Of a stretch of 64,000 bases of DNA, positions 7,969 to 16,831 are shown in pieces. How positions within the stretch are numbered: position 1 is the stretch's first letter; each line of letters opens with the position of its first letter. Under the pieces are notes generated by a model. The model saw only the letters and a program-made list of their open reading frames with translations. It was not told the origin of the DNA and did not search any database. The stretch lies in NCBI GenBank assembly GCA_903884535.1, contig CAISEZ010000163.1:1-64000 (forward strand), read 5' to 3'. The DNA is from an uncultured Verrucomicrobia subdivision 3 bacterium. Lineage in GTDB: Bacteria; Verrucomicrobiota; Verrucomicrobiia; Limisphaerales; UBA11358. The translations under genes were made by a program, and so were the position numbers.

Positions 7969-8001
7969 AATTGCCAATGCGGAATTCCGGCAACAAATAA
8001 A

Positions 8002-9036
8002 GTGATTGCCGTGCAAAATTCACTCCGCACTCCGCACTCCGCACTCCGAAGTCTCATCGGTATTTCCCTCGGCGACGTCACCGGCGTTGGTCCGGAAGTC
8101 GCGTTGAAAGCCGTCACCGCCGAAGCCGGGCGCGACGATGCCAAATATCTTTTTCTCGGCGACGAAAAAATTCTTCAGCGGCTCAATCAGAAATTTTCGC
8201 TTAATTTGCCGCTGGAAAAATTCTCCGGCGGAAATGTCGCCGGAAGATTTTTCTTCAGCAATCCGCAGACAGAATCGCTGCCGGAAAACCTTCCCGCCGG
8301 TTCACCACTGGCCGCCACCGCGGCGGTGGCGGCGCTGCGCGACGGCGGCCAGCGTTGTTTGCGCGGCGAGCTGGCTGCGCTCGTCACCGCGCCGGTGAAC
8401 AAGGAATCCATCATCCGCGCTGGTCACAAATTCATCGGCCAGACGGAATTTCTGTCCGAACTTGCCGGCACCCAGCGGACCGCGATGATGCTGCTCGGCA
8501 CCGACGAACGCGGCCGCTGGCTGCGCGTCGCGCTGGCCACGGTTCATATTTCCATCAAATCGGTTCCCGAAAAATTGACAGCGGAAAAAATCACGCTCGC
8601 CATCGAACTCGCGGCACAATCCTGTCGCGACCTCGGTTTACCGCGCGCGAAAATCGCCGTCGCCGGCCTGAATCCGCACGCTGGCGAAGGCGGCGAATTT
8701 GGCGATGAAGAAATTAAAATTATTTCGCCGACCGTTTTGGCGATGCAGAAACGCGGCTTCGATGTCGTCGGCCCGTTGAGTGGCGACACGGTTTTTCATT
8801 ACGCTTTAAAAGGAGATTTTGACGCCGTCGTGGCGATGTATCACGACCAAGGGCTCGCGCCCCTGAAAGCCGTGGCGTTTGACAGCGGCATCAACTGGAC
8901 GCTCGGCCTGCCGTTCATCCGCACCTCGCCGGATCACGGCACGGCTTACGACATCGCAGGAAAAGGCATCGCGAATCCCGGCAGTATGATCGCGGCAATC
9001 CGACTGGCGAAACAGTTGGCGCGAAATCATAAGTAG
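8002..9036 (+). CDS. pdxA: 4-hydroxythreonine-4-phosphate dehydrogenase
   Basis: The 344-residue protein carries PdxA motifs: GISLGDVTGVGPEV near the N-terminus, TAPVNKESI, AGHKFIGQTEFL, NPHAGEGGEFGDEE and YHDQGLAPLKA, then SPDHGTAYDIAGKG near the C-terminus. It oxidises 4-phosphohydroxy-L-threonine with NAD in pyridoxal phosphate synthesis; metal-binding His residues lie in the AGHKF and YHDQG segments. The start is a GTG at 8002 or 8011. The first 20 codons include four perfect copies of CACTCCG, so the N-terminus is partly made of repeat DNA and will not be conserved. The gene probably shares a transcript with the SurA-like gene. Confidence 0.93.
   Translation: MIAVQNSLRTPHSALRSLIGISLGDVTGVGPEVALKAVTAEAGRDDAKYLFLGDEKILQRLNQKFSLNLPLEKFSGGNVAGRFFFSNPQTESLPENLPAGSPLAATAAVAALRDGGQRCLRGELAALVTAPVNKESIIRAGHKFIGQTEFLSELAGTQRTAMMLLGTDERGRWLRVALATVHISIKSVPEKLTAEKITLAIELAAQSCRDLGLPRAKIAVAGLNPHAGEGGEFGDEEIKIISPTVLAMQKRGFDVVGPLSGDTVFHYALKGDFDAVVAMYHDQGLAPLKAVAFDSGINWTLGLPFIRTSPDHGTAYDIAGKGIANPGSMIAAIRLAKQLARNHK
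8021..8048. repeat. Heptamer tandem repeat (CACTCCG)x4 in the pdxA 5' end
   Basis: Four exact adjacent copies of CACTCCG lie just inside the pdxA reading frame, encoding the odd segment SLRTPHSALRS. Seven-bp tandem repeats also occur at 9247, 16721 and 34594. A unit length not divisible by three would shift the frame if copy number changed. Confidence 0.9.
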
Positions 9037-9102
9037 CAGCCGACGTGAGTCGGCTCATTCTACAATTCTGAAAACAGAGCGGATTCATGTCCGCTGCTAA
9101 GA
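9033..9102. repeat. REP-like double hairpin between pdxA and trpC
   Basis: GTAGCAGCCGACGTGAGTCGGCTC and, inverted, GAGCGGATTCATGTCCGCTGCT form the arms of an imperfect palindrome. Each arm can also fold on itself (CCGAC...GTCGG). It starts at the pdxA stop codon and ends next to the trpC stop, filling the space between convergent genes, and may double as a bidirectional transcription barrier. Confidence 0.65.
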
Positions 9103-9106
9103 AAAC

Positions 9107-9910
9107 TTAGCCAATCAACTCGCGCACTTTCGCGCCGATGTCGCCCTGCTTCACGAGCGATTCACCGACGAGGATGGCGCCCGCGCCGCATTTTTTCAAA
9201 CGCTCCACGTCTGCGCGGGCGTGAATGCCGCTTTCGGCGACCAGGAGTGATGCGTGACGCGTGCCGAGTGACGAGAAAAGTTTTTGCGCGAGCCGTTCGG
9301 TCGTCGCCAAATCCACTTTGAAGGTTTTCAAATTGCGATTGTTCACACCGATGAGCGCCGGGGAAATTTTCAGCGCACGCTCCAATTCTTCTTCATCGTG
9401 AACTTCCACCAAAACTGCGAGACCGGCTTCCACCGCGAGCGAATGGAATTTTGCCAACTGTTCATCGGTCAAAATGGCGACGATGAGCAGAATGGCGTCC
9501 GCGCCCCATTCGATGGCTTCAAGAATCTGGCGTTCGTCGATGATGAAATCCTTGCGCAGCAGCGGAAGATTCACGGCCGCGCGGATCTGCCGGAGATAAT
9601 CCAACGAACCTTGGAAAAACTTTTCATCCGTCAAAACGGACAGGCAGCTTGCGCCGGCGGCTTCGTATTCCTTGGCGATGCGGACGGGATCAAAGTTTGG
9701 GCAAATCACACCCATGGATGGCGAAGCCTTTTTCACCTCGGCAATCAAACCGATACTACCGATGCGCGGTTTTTTTAGCGCGGCAAGGAAATCGCGTCTT
9801 TCGCCATGCTCCAGCATGGCATCGCGCAAATCACCGGCGGCGATGAGCCGCACCGGCAGTTGCGCGACTTCGCGTTTCTTTTGTTCAACAATTTCGTCGA
9901 GAATGTTCAC
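9107..9910 (-). CDS. trpC: Indole-3-glycerol phosphate synthase
   Basis: This TIM-barrel enzyme converts CdRP to indole-3-glycerol phosphate in tryptophan synthesis. Motifs seen are IAEVKKASPSMG (catalytic Lys in the first loop), SVLTDEKFFQGS, LLRKDFIID, GVNNRNLKTF, ESGI and GAILVGESL. I start at the GTG at 9910 (VNILDEIVEQKK); the track start at 9928 is a TTG lying inside an inverted repeat. With this start the length is 267 residues. A short insertion, SSLGTRHASLL, just before the ESGI motif is encoded by four heptamers (9247-9274). No other trp gene is adjacent. Confidence 0.93.
   Translation of the reverse strand: MNILDEIVEQKKREVAQLPVRLIAAGDLRDAMLEHGERRDFLAALKKPRIGSIGLIAEVKKASPSMGVICPNFDPVRIAKEYEAAGASCLSVLTDEKFFQGSLDYLRQIRAAVNLPLLRKDFIIDERQILEAIEWGADAILLIVAILTDEQLAKFHSLAVEAGLAVLVEVHDEEELERALKISPALIGVNNRNLKTFKVDLATTERLAQKLFSSLGTRHASLLVAESGIHARADVERLKKCGAGAILVGESLVKQGDIGAKVRELIG
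9247..9274. repeat. Degenerate heptamer repeat inside trpC
   Basis: On the plus strand GTGATGC GTGACGC GTGCCGA GTGACGA are four consecutive related 7-mers within the trpC coding sequence. They encode a non-conserved loop before the phosphate-binding ESGI motif. Confidence 0.75.
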
Positions 9911-9918
9911 GGGTTGAT

Positions 9919-10001
9919 TAACCGCCAAGACGCCAAGAACGCCAAGCTTTTTATGATTTAATTCAAATAATTGTTGGCGGCCTTGGCGTCTTGGCGGTTG
10001 A
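9919..10001. repeat. Inverted repeat AACCGCCAAGACGCCAAG between trpC and prfB
   Basis: The arms ACCGCCAAGACGCCAAGAACGCC (9921-9943) and TTGGCGGCCTTGGCGTCTTGGCGGT (9973-9998) are nearly complementary and enclose an AT-rich loop. The element abuts the prfB stop codon and covers the trpC start region. It is similar in style to 47664-47730 and is likely a dispersed intergenic element. Confidence 0.75.
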
Positions 10002-10003
10002 TT

Positions 10004-11153
10004 TTATTCTTCCTCATCCTTCACGCCCTGCATCCGCTTGAGCGGGCAGCCGGCGCGGAGCCAGGCGTTCACGAACGGATCGAGATTCCCATCCATCACG
10101 CCTTGCACGTCGCTGGCCGTTTCGCCGGTGCGCAAATCCTTCACCATGCGATACGGCTGGAAAACGTAGCTGCGAATCTGGTTGCCCCACGAGATGCTGC
10201 CCTTGTCGCCGTAAAAACGTTCCATCTCGCTTTTCGCCTCGTCGAGCCGCAGCGCGTAAAGCTTGGAGATCAACATCGCCATCGCGGTGGCTTCGTTTTG
10301 CACCTGGCTGCGCTGGGCCTGCGACGCGGCGACGAGGCCGGTCGGGACGTGCGTCAGGCGCACGGCGGTTTCCACCTTGTTCACATTCTGGCCGCCTTTG
10401 CCGCCGGAACGGTAAGTGTCGCGGCGGATTTCCGTTTTCGGAATCACGATGTCGGTTTCCAGCAGATCGGTCAATTCCGCCACGATGTCCACGCTGGAAA
10501 AACTCGTGTGCCGGCGCTTGTTGGAATCGAACGGCGAGATGCGCACCAGCCGATGCACGCCACGTTCGGCTTTGCAAAATCCGTAAGCGTTTTCGCCTTC
10601 GACGCGGAAGGTGACGCTCTTCAAGCCGGCGGAATCGCCTTCGAGCGCGTCGGTGACTTCCCATTTCCAGCCGCGCAGATCGAACCAGCGGCCATACATG
10701 CGCGACAACATTTCGGCCCAGTCCTGCGCCTCGGTGCCGCCGGCACCGGCATTGATGGTGAAAATGCAGTTGCACTTGTCATGCGGGCCGCTCAAAAAAG
10801 TTTTCAACTCAAACGTGTCGAGGTCGGCGAACAGTTTTTTCACGTCCGTCTCCATCTCTTTTTCGAGCTTGAGCTGCATCGTTTCCGGCTCGGCGGCGGC
10901 GAGTTCGAGCATCACCTGCAAATCCTCGACCGATTTGCCGAAGCGCGCGAGCGGTTCAAGTTTGCCGCGGATGTCGTTGGTTTCGTTGATGACTTTCTGC
11001 GCGGCTTCCTGGTTGTTCCAAAAAGTTTCGCCGGTCATCAGGGATTCCAGCTCGGACTGCCGGTGGTTCAATTTGGCAACGTCAAAGAAACCTCCGCAAG
11101 TGGTTAAGCTTGTCGGCGGCGGTCGAAATTTGCGGGCGGACGATGTCGAACAT
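10004..11153 (-). CDS. prfB: Peptide chain release factor 2 with programmed +1 frameshift
   Basis: RF2 recognises UAA and UGA. The body has the RF2 discriminator SPF (ISPFDSNKRRHTSF) and the catalytic GGQ (SGGKGGQNVNK). The ORF track gives a wrong N-terminus. The real start is the ATG at 11153: MFDIVRPQISTAADKLNHLRRFL is read in zero frame to an in-frame UGA at 11084-11082. Shifting +1 at CTT-TGA-C continues as DVAKLNHRQSELESLM. The upstream AGG acts as the internal Shine-Dalgarno-like stimulator. This reproduces the classic autoregulatory site, in which low RF2 lets ribosomes pause and shift. The full product is about 382 residues. Confidence 0.96.
11081..11099 (-). promoter_or_regulatory. 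RF2 programmed frameshift site
   Basis: The minus strand reads TTGCGGAGGTTTCTTTGAC: an SD-like GGAGG, a three-base spacer, the slippery codon CTT, the stop TGA and a following C. This is the conserved arrangement of prfB autoregulation; protein identity on both sides of the stop supports it. Confidence 0.93.
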
Positions 11154-11209
11154 GGCGGCGGAGCATAACCGAACGGGGCTGCCAAATGAAAGTTGGAAAA
11201 TGGAAAGGA

Positions 11210-12370
11210 TTAACGTCGCGGGTCGTTTCGGCGTGTCCATCGCCAGATGCGATAAGCCAGCCAGAGCAACAAAAGCAGCAGCAACAGCAGATAGCTCCAG
11301 CCGATCAGGTGCCGCAAAAATTTGGCGAGCTGCCGGTTGGCGGGCGACATCCCGGCATCGTCGTCATTCGTCGCGGCCATTTTGCCGAACTGTGAGTTGG
11401 TTGCTGCCGTCAGGGTGTCGTCACGATTGTCTGAAATAGTTGTTTGATTTTGGGCCGACAAAACTTTTCCGGCCGGTGTTTTATTGGGACCCGGAATTGG
11501 CAAAGTGAAATCAGCCGGGCTGGCTGGCGTGGCGGGCGGTGAAATCGCTGAATTTGTCGGTGAGGTTGAAAATTGCGCAATTGAAGTGGCCGGCGTGACC
11601 GGCGACTTACTCGGATTAAAATTGCCGCCGCCGCCGGAATTGATATTGACCGGGCTGAAATTTTGGCGCGGGCCGGGCGGCACGGCATTGAAACCCGCCG
11701 GCGTTCCACCCGGATTGATCAAGGGCAAAACAATATTGCCCGCGCTGGCGAGGCTGGAATTCAAATCGCCCCATTCCTCGACGTGGCCGTCGGCGAACAG
11801 CACGTTGCCCTTGAATTCATGCTGGGCGCGCGTCTATTGCAACCGGAAGCCCGGCGTGCCAAATAAAATCGTCGGACTTTGCGGCGGCAACACCAGATTC
11901 CCGTCGCCGGCCAGAATGGAAGCCGGCTTGGAATAATCCGCCGTCACGCCGACGAAATAACTGACGTTGGTATTTTGCAGCGCGGCAAAATTTCCGGCGG
12001 GCGGGCGCAGGTCGGCGGGGCAGACCAGCATTTTCGGCGTCACCAGAATATTCGACAGCGTTTGAAAATGGCGGAACGCAAAATAAAACGGGCCGCTGAC
12101 GAGATAGCCGTTCTGCGCAAATTCCAGCGAGCCGCCGTCGCTCACCGGCACGGTCATCGGAAATTGGCTGTTGTGGTCGTGCGCGAAGGACTGGAAGCCG
12201 AGGCCGATTTCCCGCAGATTGCTTTCGCACCAGACGCGTTTGGCGCGCATCTGACTCCGGCTTAAAACCGGCAGCAGCAGCGCGGCGAGAATCCCGATGA
12301 TGGCAATGACCGTCAATAATTCCACCAGCGAGAATCCGCTGCCCCGGCGATTGGACTGGGAAAAATCCAT
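11210..12370 (-). pseudogene. Prepilin-like protein interrupted by an in-frame amber codon
   Basis: The first ORF (12370-11834) starts [36 protein letters not shown], a type IV prepilin/pseudopilin leader with N-methylation motif. The second ORF (11803-11210) begins LFADGHVEEWG, the family's 'DG' motif. Both are in the same frame and are separated only by TAG at 11836-11834 (GFRLQ * TRAQHEFKGNV). The intact paralogue at 31263 reads [14 protein letters not shown] here, so TAG replaces TGG (Trp). The region after the break is unusual: a long Pro/Asn/Thr-rich stretch, then a second transmembrane segment with nine consecutive Leu and a basic end. Unless the amber is read through, the product is truncated. 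Confidence 0.8.
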
Positions 12371-12520
12371 GCTGAAAATAATTTAGCAGAAGCCGTGCCG
12401 TGCAGATTTCCCAATGAAATGGGATAACGCCACCTGAAAAAAGCGTGAGCTTCACGCTAATGCGCGTGGGTTTCACTCACGTGGAAGCCAAAATAAAAAC
12501 CGGTTGACGCGAATTTCTTT

Positions 12521-12730
12521 TCAAAGTTCATCTTCGCGCTCGGTGTAAAACAATTGGTGGGCGCGGTCGTAGTCGGCGGCAGACACGAAGACCTGGGCGG
12601 GCCGGCTCAAGTCGCCGTCATCCGGCGCGGCGGGATCCACAAACGCCTGCGTGGCGGCGATGCCGTGCTTGTCGAGCATCGTCACGAGCATTTCGGCATT
12701 GATGACCGGGCCGGTGTAAAAAAGTTTCAC
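12521..12730 (-). CDS. Small DUF2007-like protein
   Basis: This 69-residue protein starts MKLFYTGPVINAEMLVTMLDKHGIAA, the pattern of DUF2007 'putative signal-transducing' proteins: beta strand, helix, and a ligand-binding-like fold that scores sequence position rather than catalysis. The C-terminal FVSAADYDRAHQLFYTERE fits the second helix. It has no signal peptide or membrane segment. The function of the family is not established. It lies alone between damaged prepilin-like genes and a dispersed repeat. Confidence 0.65.
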   Translation of the reverse strand: MKLFYTGPVINAEMLVTMLDKHGIAATQAFVDPAAPDDGDLSRPAQVFVSAADYDRAHQLFYTEREDEL

Positions 12731-12739
12731 GCGGAGAAT

Positions 12740-12772
12740 TTAGCCACAGATGGACACAGATGAAACACAGAT
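12740..12772. repeat. Dispersed repeat TTAGCCACAGATG...CACAGAT
   Basis: TTAGCCACAGATGGACACAGATGAAACACAGAT lies upstream of the DUF2007-like gene. A related element is found inverted at 46722-46766. The shared core is TTAGCCACAGATG followed by GAAACACAGAT. It is non-coding and looks like an interspersed repeat of unknown origin. Confidence 0.65.
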
Positions 12773-13269
12773 CACGGAATCGCGAGGCGGTTGGTGGCAG
12801 AGCCGGTTTGCTGAAACATCTTGGTCAGTCCTGAAGCGGTGAGTTGTTGAACGCTCCCATCAACAACGCCAATGTTGCCAGCAAATTTGTGTCGTTCGGC
12901 AGTCCAGGCAATTGGCGTGTTGGAAGTGATTTTCAGTAGGCCCGGTTTTACCGGCACGCCGCCGATGGCGAAATTGTCGTCGCCCTCAAGGAGCATTTGG
13001 GGATATTTGACGTCAGCATCCACGGTCACGAAATAACTGATTTTGCCTTTGAGATCGCTCTTGAAATTGGTGGCAGCAAATCGCGTCTGGTCAGCGGGAC
13101 AAATTAAAATTTTGGGCGTAGAGAGCTCATTGGAAATGCCTCGAAAGATGGCGTTGACATCGCCACTTAGCGTATCTTCCAAACCACTGCCGGCCTGAGT
13201 AAAATCACTTAATTGCATGGATTTAATATTGGGCTGGTTAAGGAACGGTAGGTTTTCAAAAGTGTCCAT
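12772..13269 (-). pseudogene. 5'-truncated prepilin-like ('DG/NRLAIP') paralogue
   Basis: The 165-residue ORF matches the C-terminal two thirds of the proteins at 31948-32592 and 55570-56251. Shared motifs are ILICPAD, ISYFV, LLEGDDNFAIGGVPVKPGLL, SNTPIAWTAERHKFAGNIGVVDGSVQQ and the end ATNRLAIP. The N-terminal prepilin leader and hydrophobic helix are missing; instead it begins MDTFENLPFLNQPNI, which has no relation to the family. I take it as a truncated gene. The replaced end overlaps another small ORF (13209-13400), which suggests a recombination joint near 13200. Confidence 0.7.
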
Positions 13270-13400
13270 TTTAAGACCTTGCCCTCATGGCGGATCTCTT
13301 TGATCAATGCACTGGTAATCAACAAATGCATCAGAAATTCCTCAGCCTCGACCGGATCATCGGTAAGATGTGTATAGACTCGTTTGTTGTGCTTAGGCAT
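13209..13400 (-). CDS. Small hypothetical ORF, possibly a remnant
   Basis: This 63-residue ORF (MPKHNKRVYTHLTDDPVEAEEFLMHLLITSALIKEI...) overlaps the start of the truncated prepilin-like ORF in another frame. The first 45 residues look like an ordinary soluble helical protein; the last 18 are the shadow of the neighbouring frame. I recognise no family. It may be the 5' end of a gene cut by the same rearrangement that truncated its neighbour. Confidence 0.3.
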   Translation of the reverse strand: MPKHNKRVYTHLTDDPVEAEEFLMHLLITSALIKEIRHEGKVLKWTLLKTYRSLTSPILNPCN

Positions 13401-13435
13401 GACAACGTAATCGATGGAATATTTTTTAGTATAAT

Positions 13436-13925
13436 TCAGACTTGTTTAAAGATAGAGGCTCCATGACGTTTGGCCCCCAACCGGGGAACCAATGGTTGAA
13501 AATGTTCACGCACGTGGGCCACAATCTGTGGTTCTGTCATTTTATCCTTGGTTGCTAACGGGAGAATGCAATATACGCCATTGCCAAGTTTCTTCCAGAT
13601 GAGCGCCCCGGGTTGAGCCTTTTCGCAGCCACTTGAAAACCGATTATGCAGGTGTATATTTGGTCAGGCCGATGAGACTCAGGCGGGAAGCAAAAGCGAC
13701 CCAACAAGTTGGATGCCCGATAGCCTCACCGGCCCATTTTTCACTTCCGTCAATTTTTTCAGCCGTGTCCCGATCAATCTGGGCCAGTGCAATCCGACAT
13801 GGATGATCGATGAAAAAATTGGAACTGGATAATATCTGGTGGGCCGTCCTAAGGGTGCTTCAAAGGTTCACGCAGCTTATCCGTATGCTCCCGCTGGAGT
13901 AAAATTTCCCGGCCACCACGCCAAG
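13436..13925 (-). pseudogene. Decayed gene, split over three frames
   Basis: This roughly 530-bp gap has no intact ORF, but three consecutive minus-strand frames read like ordinary protein: GGREILLQREHTDKLREPLK (to TAG at 13849), then RTAHQILSSSNFFIDHP ... TCWVAFASRLSLIGLTKYTP (to TAA at 13644), then FSSGCEKAQPGALIWKKLG ... MTEPQIVAHVREHFQPLVP (to TGA at 13436). The frames abut, which is what two frameshifts in one gene would leave. The only ATG-started piece is a 34-residue ORF at 13436-13540. I cannot assign a family. Confidence 0.4.
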
Positions 13926-13931
13926 CATGCG

Positions 13932-16703
13932 TTATAGCCGCCCCAGCGCCGCGCGCAACTGCTCTGCCACATGTTCCCGCCGGAGCGGCGACACGAGCTT
14001 GCCGCCGTCGGCATCGCTGACATAAAAACTGTCAATGGCCGCACCGCGTTCCGTCACGATGCGCGCCGCCGAAATGTCCAGATGCAGCGCTGCGAACGTC
14101 TTCGAAATCGTGTAGAGCAACCCGAGCCGGTCTTCGGTTTCAATTTCGATCAAGGTGCGCGCCTCCGACGCGTCGTTGTCCAAACGAATTTGCGTGGCCA
14201 GGCGTTCGCCGGCGTAGGCTTGATAATGGGTCTGGGCGATCCGCTGGCGCTCGATCAGCGCGGGCAAGTCCACCTCGCCGCCGGTCAGGATTTTGGCGAG
14301 CAGGCTTTCAAATTTTTCGCGCTGTTCCCGCGTGGCCAGCGCGCCCGTGCGCGCGTCGTTCACAAAAAATTTGTCAATCACGATGCCGTCGCTGCGCGTG
14401 AAAATCTGCGCGCTCAAAATGTTCAGCCCGACGGCGCTGAACGAACCAGCGATCTTGCTGAACAGGCCGCTGCGGTCCCAGGTGCCAATCTTCACCAGGT
14501 TGTAACCGCGGTCCGGCTCGTTCTGCCAGCCGACGACCGGCGCGAGCGACTGACTTTCCTCGACCACCTGCTGCTCGATGAAGCGGTGCACCAGTTCCAA
14601 GTCGTCGAGAATTTCCGGGGCGATGTGGATGTGAAAATAGCGCGTGGGCAGCGCGTCAAAGTGGGAATCCAATTCCTCGTCATCAAGCCAGGCCGGGGCC
14701 AGCTTGTGGACTTCCTGCCGGAGCGATTCGCGCTGTTCCTTTTCCGCGCGGATGAATTCCGTGCCGCCAGTCAGCAGCGCATGGGCGCGGGAATGCAGTT
14801 GCCACAACAGCGAATCCTTGAAGCCGCTCCACAACTTGTCGCTCGTGCCCTGCGCGTCGGCGAAGGTGAGCAACGCCAATAAATTCAGGCGTTCCACCGT
14901 GCCGACCTGCCGCGCGAATTGGCGCACCACGACCGGGTCATCGAGGTCGCGCCGCTGCGATGTGCTGGCGAGAATCAAATGGTTTTCCACCAGAAATTCC
15001 ACGGTGTCCGCCGCGCCGGCTTCCAGTTGCAGCCGCCGCGCCGCGCGCATCGCGAGCGAGGCACCGACCTCGGCATGCTTGCCTTGCTCGTGCTGCGCCG
15101 CTTTGCCGACATCGTGCAACAACAAGGCGAGATACAGCAATCCGGGCCGTTCAAGGCTCTGGAACAGCGGCGAATAATTTTTGAATGGCAGCTCTTTCGC
15201 CTCCCACAACCGGTCGAGTTGTTCCAAACAGACGAGCGTGTGTTCGTCCGCCGCGTATTGATGATAAAATTCATGCTGCACCAGGCAGGTCAGCTTGCCG
15301 AATTCGGGAATGTATTTTCCGAGGAGGTTCACCTCGTGCATCGCGCGCAAAATTGGCGCGACCTCGCCGCGCCGGTCCAGAATGGTCAGAAACATTTCCC
15401 GCACATGCTCGTCGTTCAAAAACTCGCGGTTGACGAGCGAAAGCTGGTTGCGGATGAGCTGCGCCAAATCGGGATGCAGCGGCAGCCGGCGCTGCTGCGA
15501 ATGCAAAAAGACGCGCATCAGCCGGCGCGGCGAATCGCGAAAAATGCGGTTGCTGACGGCGCGAATTTCATCCTCGTCAAAGATGAACCCATCCACCGGC
15601 TCCACCACTTTCCGGCGGCGCGGCAGCAGATTTCGCAGCCGGCTGAGCCGGGTTTTCTCCGGCGGTAGTAAGGCCATGCGCTGCTCCAGCGTGCGGGTGA
15701 TCAGGAAAATATTCCGCGTGTGCGTGTAAAGATCGCGCATGAACCGTTCGATGCGCAGGCTCGGCGAACGTTCGTGGTAGCCCAAATTGTTGGCCACGGC
15801 GGGTTGCAAATTTTTACCCAAGACTTCCTGCGCGCGGTTGGTGTGGTAATGCAGTTCCGTCCGCACGCGCAGCAGGAAATCATACGCGGCCTCAAGTTGC
15901 TTGCGTTCGGCAGGACTGACGAATTCAAGCGCCTGCAATTCGGCCAGCGACCGCGTGCGGTATTTGAAAAATGTCATCCACAGCAGGTTTTGGAAATCGC
16001 GCAGGCCGCCGCAGCCGTTCTTGATGTTCGGCTCCTGCATGCAGGCGGAGTCGCCGTTCTTGCTCCGGCGTGAAGCCTGGTCTTCGAGCCGCGCCGCGAT
16101 GTATTTATCCTCGTAACCGGTGACGCACTTGTTGACGACGGTTTTTTGTAATTTCGCGAACAGCGCTTCGCTGCCGATGATCAACCGCGCTTCGATGAGC
16201 GACGTTTTGGACTGCATGTCCGTGTTGGCGACCTTGACGCAATCTTCAAGATCGCGCACGGAATAGCCAATTTTCAAACCGATGTCCCACAGCGGATACA
16301 GCACGCCGTCCATCATTTTCGCCAGGTAGGGCAGCGGTTTGCCCATCGCCACCTGGCCGTCATGCAGGAACATGAAATCAATGTCGCTGTGTGGATTCAG
16401 TTCCGCGCGGCCGAAGCCGCCGATGGCCACGAGCGCGATGGGCGGGAATTCCTTTTGCGCTTGGGCCGACAGATTTTTTTTGGCGGTGTCCCAGAGGTGC
16501 CGGATCAGCGCATCCAAAATCGCGGCGCGCGCCTGGCAGATTTCCAGCCCGTCGGCACCGGCGCGGTGGAGCAGTTTGAGCCGGTGCGTCTCGACCTTGA
16601 GATAGGTTTTGTAGCGCGCCAGTTTTTCCGCCGGCGTGACATTCGGCGAAAAGGTCAGCCGCACGGCGGCGGCGGCTTCGATTTTTTTGAGCAGGTCCTG
16701 CAC
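13932..16703 (-). CDS. glnD: [Protein-PII] uridylyltransferase/uridylyl-removing enzyme
   Basis: The 923-residue protein starts with GTG at 16703. It has the nucleotidyltransferase motif GGFGRAELNPHSDIDFMFL at about 95-115, the GlnD linker region, an HD domain with HDVGKAAQHEQGKHAEVG at about 495-515, and two C-terminal ACT domains (about 705-790 and 815-900). GlnD uridylylates and deuridylylates the PII signal protein in response to glutamine and so controls nitrogen assimilation. The length matches E. coli GlnD (890). No PII or glutamine synthetase gene is adjacent. The NT, HD and ACT motifs all look intact. Confidence 0.95.
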   Translation of the reverse strand: MQDLLKKIEAAAAVRLTFSPNVTPAEKLARYKTYLKVETHRLKLLHRAGADGLEICQARAAILDALIRHLWDTAKKNLSAQAQKEFPPIALVAIGGFGRAELNPHSDIDFMFLHDGQVAMGKPLPYLAKMMDGVLYPLWDIGLKIGYSVRDLEDCVKVANTDMQSKTSLIEARLIIGSEALFAKLQKTVVNKCVTGYEDKYIAARLEDQASRRSKNGDSACMQEPNIKNGCGGLRDFQNLLWMTFFKYRTRSLAELQALEFVSPAERKQLEAAYDFLLRVRTELHYHTNRAQEVLGKNLQPAVANNLGYHERSPSLRIERFMRDLYTHTRNIFLITRTLEQRMALLPPEKTRLSRLRNLLPRRRKVVEPVDGFIFDEDEIRAVSNRIFRDSPRRLMRVFLHSQQRRLPLHPDLAQLIRNQLSLVNREFLNDEHVREMFLTILDRRGEVAPILRAMHEVNLLGKYIPEFGKLTCLVQHEFYHQYAADEHTLVCLEQLDRLWEAKELPFKNYSPLFQSLERPGLLYLALLLHDVGKAAQHEQGKHAEVGASLAMRAARRLQLEAGAADTVEFLVENHLILASTSQRRDLDDPVVVRQFARQVGTVERLNLLALLTFADAQGTSDKLWSGFKDSLLWQLHSRAHALLTGGTEFIRAEKEQRESLRQEVHKLAPAWLDDEELDSHFDALPTRYFHIHIAPEILDDLELVHRFIEQQVVEESQSLAPVVGWQNEPDRGYNLVKIGTWDRSGLFSKIAGSFSAVGLNILSAQIFTRSDGIVIDKFFVNDARTGALATREQREKFESLLAKILTGGEVDLPALIERQRIAQTHYQAYAGERLATQIRLDNDASEARTLIEIETEDRLGLLYTISKTFAALHLDISAARIVTERGAAIDSFYVSDADGGKLVSPLRREHVAEQLRAALGRL

Positions 16704-16720
16704 GGACGCACATCATCTCG

Positions 16721-16741
16721 TTTCAAGTTTCAAGTTTCAAG
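16721..16741. repeat. Heptamer tandem repeat (TTTCAAG)x3
   Basis: Three exact copies of TTTCAAG, followed by the partial unit TTTTCA, lie in the short spacer upstream of glnD. This is the intergenic member of the heptamer class also seen in pdxA, trpC and uvrA. Confidence 0.9.
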
Positions 16742-16831
16742 TTTTCACCACGAATAATTGAAAACCGAAAATCAAAACCCCGGCGCAGCGAAACCTTGTC
16801 GCCTGCGCGGTGTTGGTTAGACTTGGCTGCG

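Noticed and set aside
11154-11185. ORF-track start of prfB at 11185 (MAAPFGYAPPPC...)
   Set aside because: This frame reads through the +1 side of the programmed frameshift; the correct zero-frame start is at 11153.
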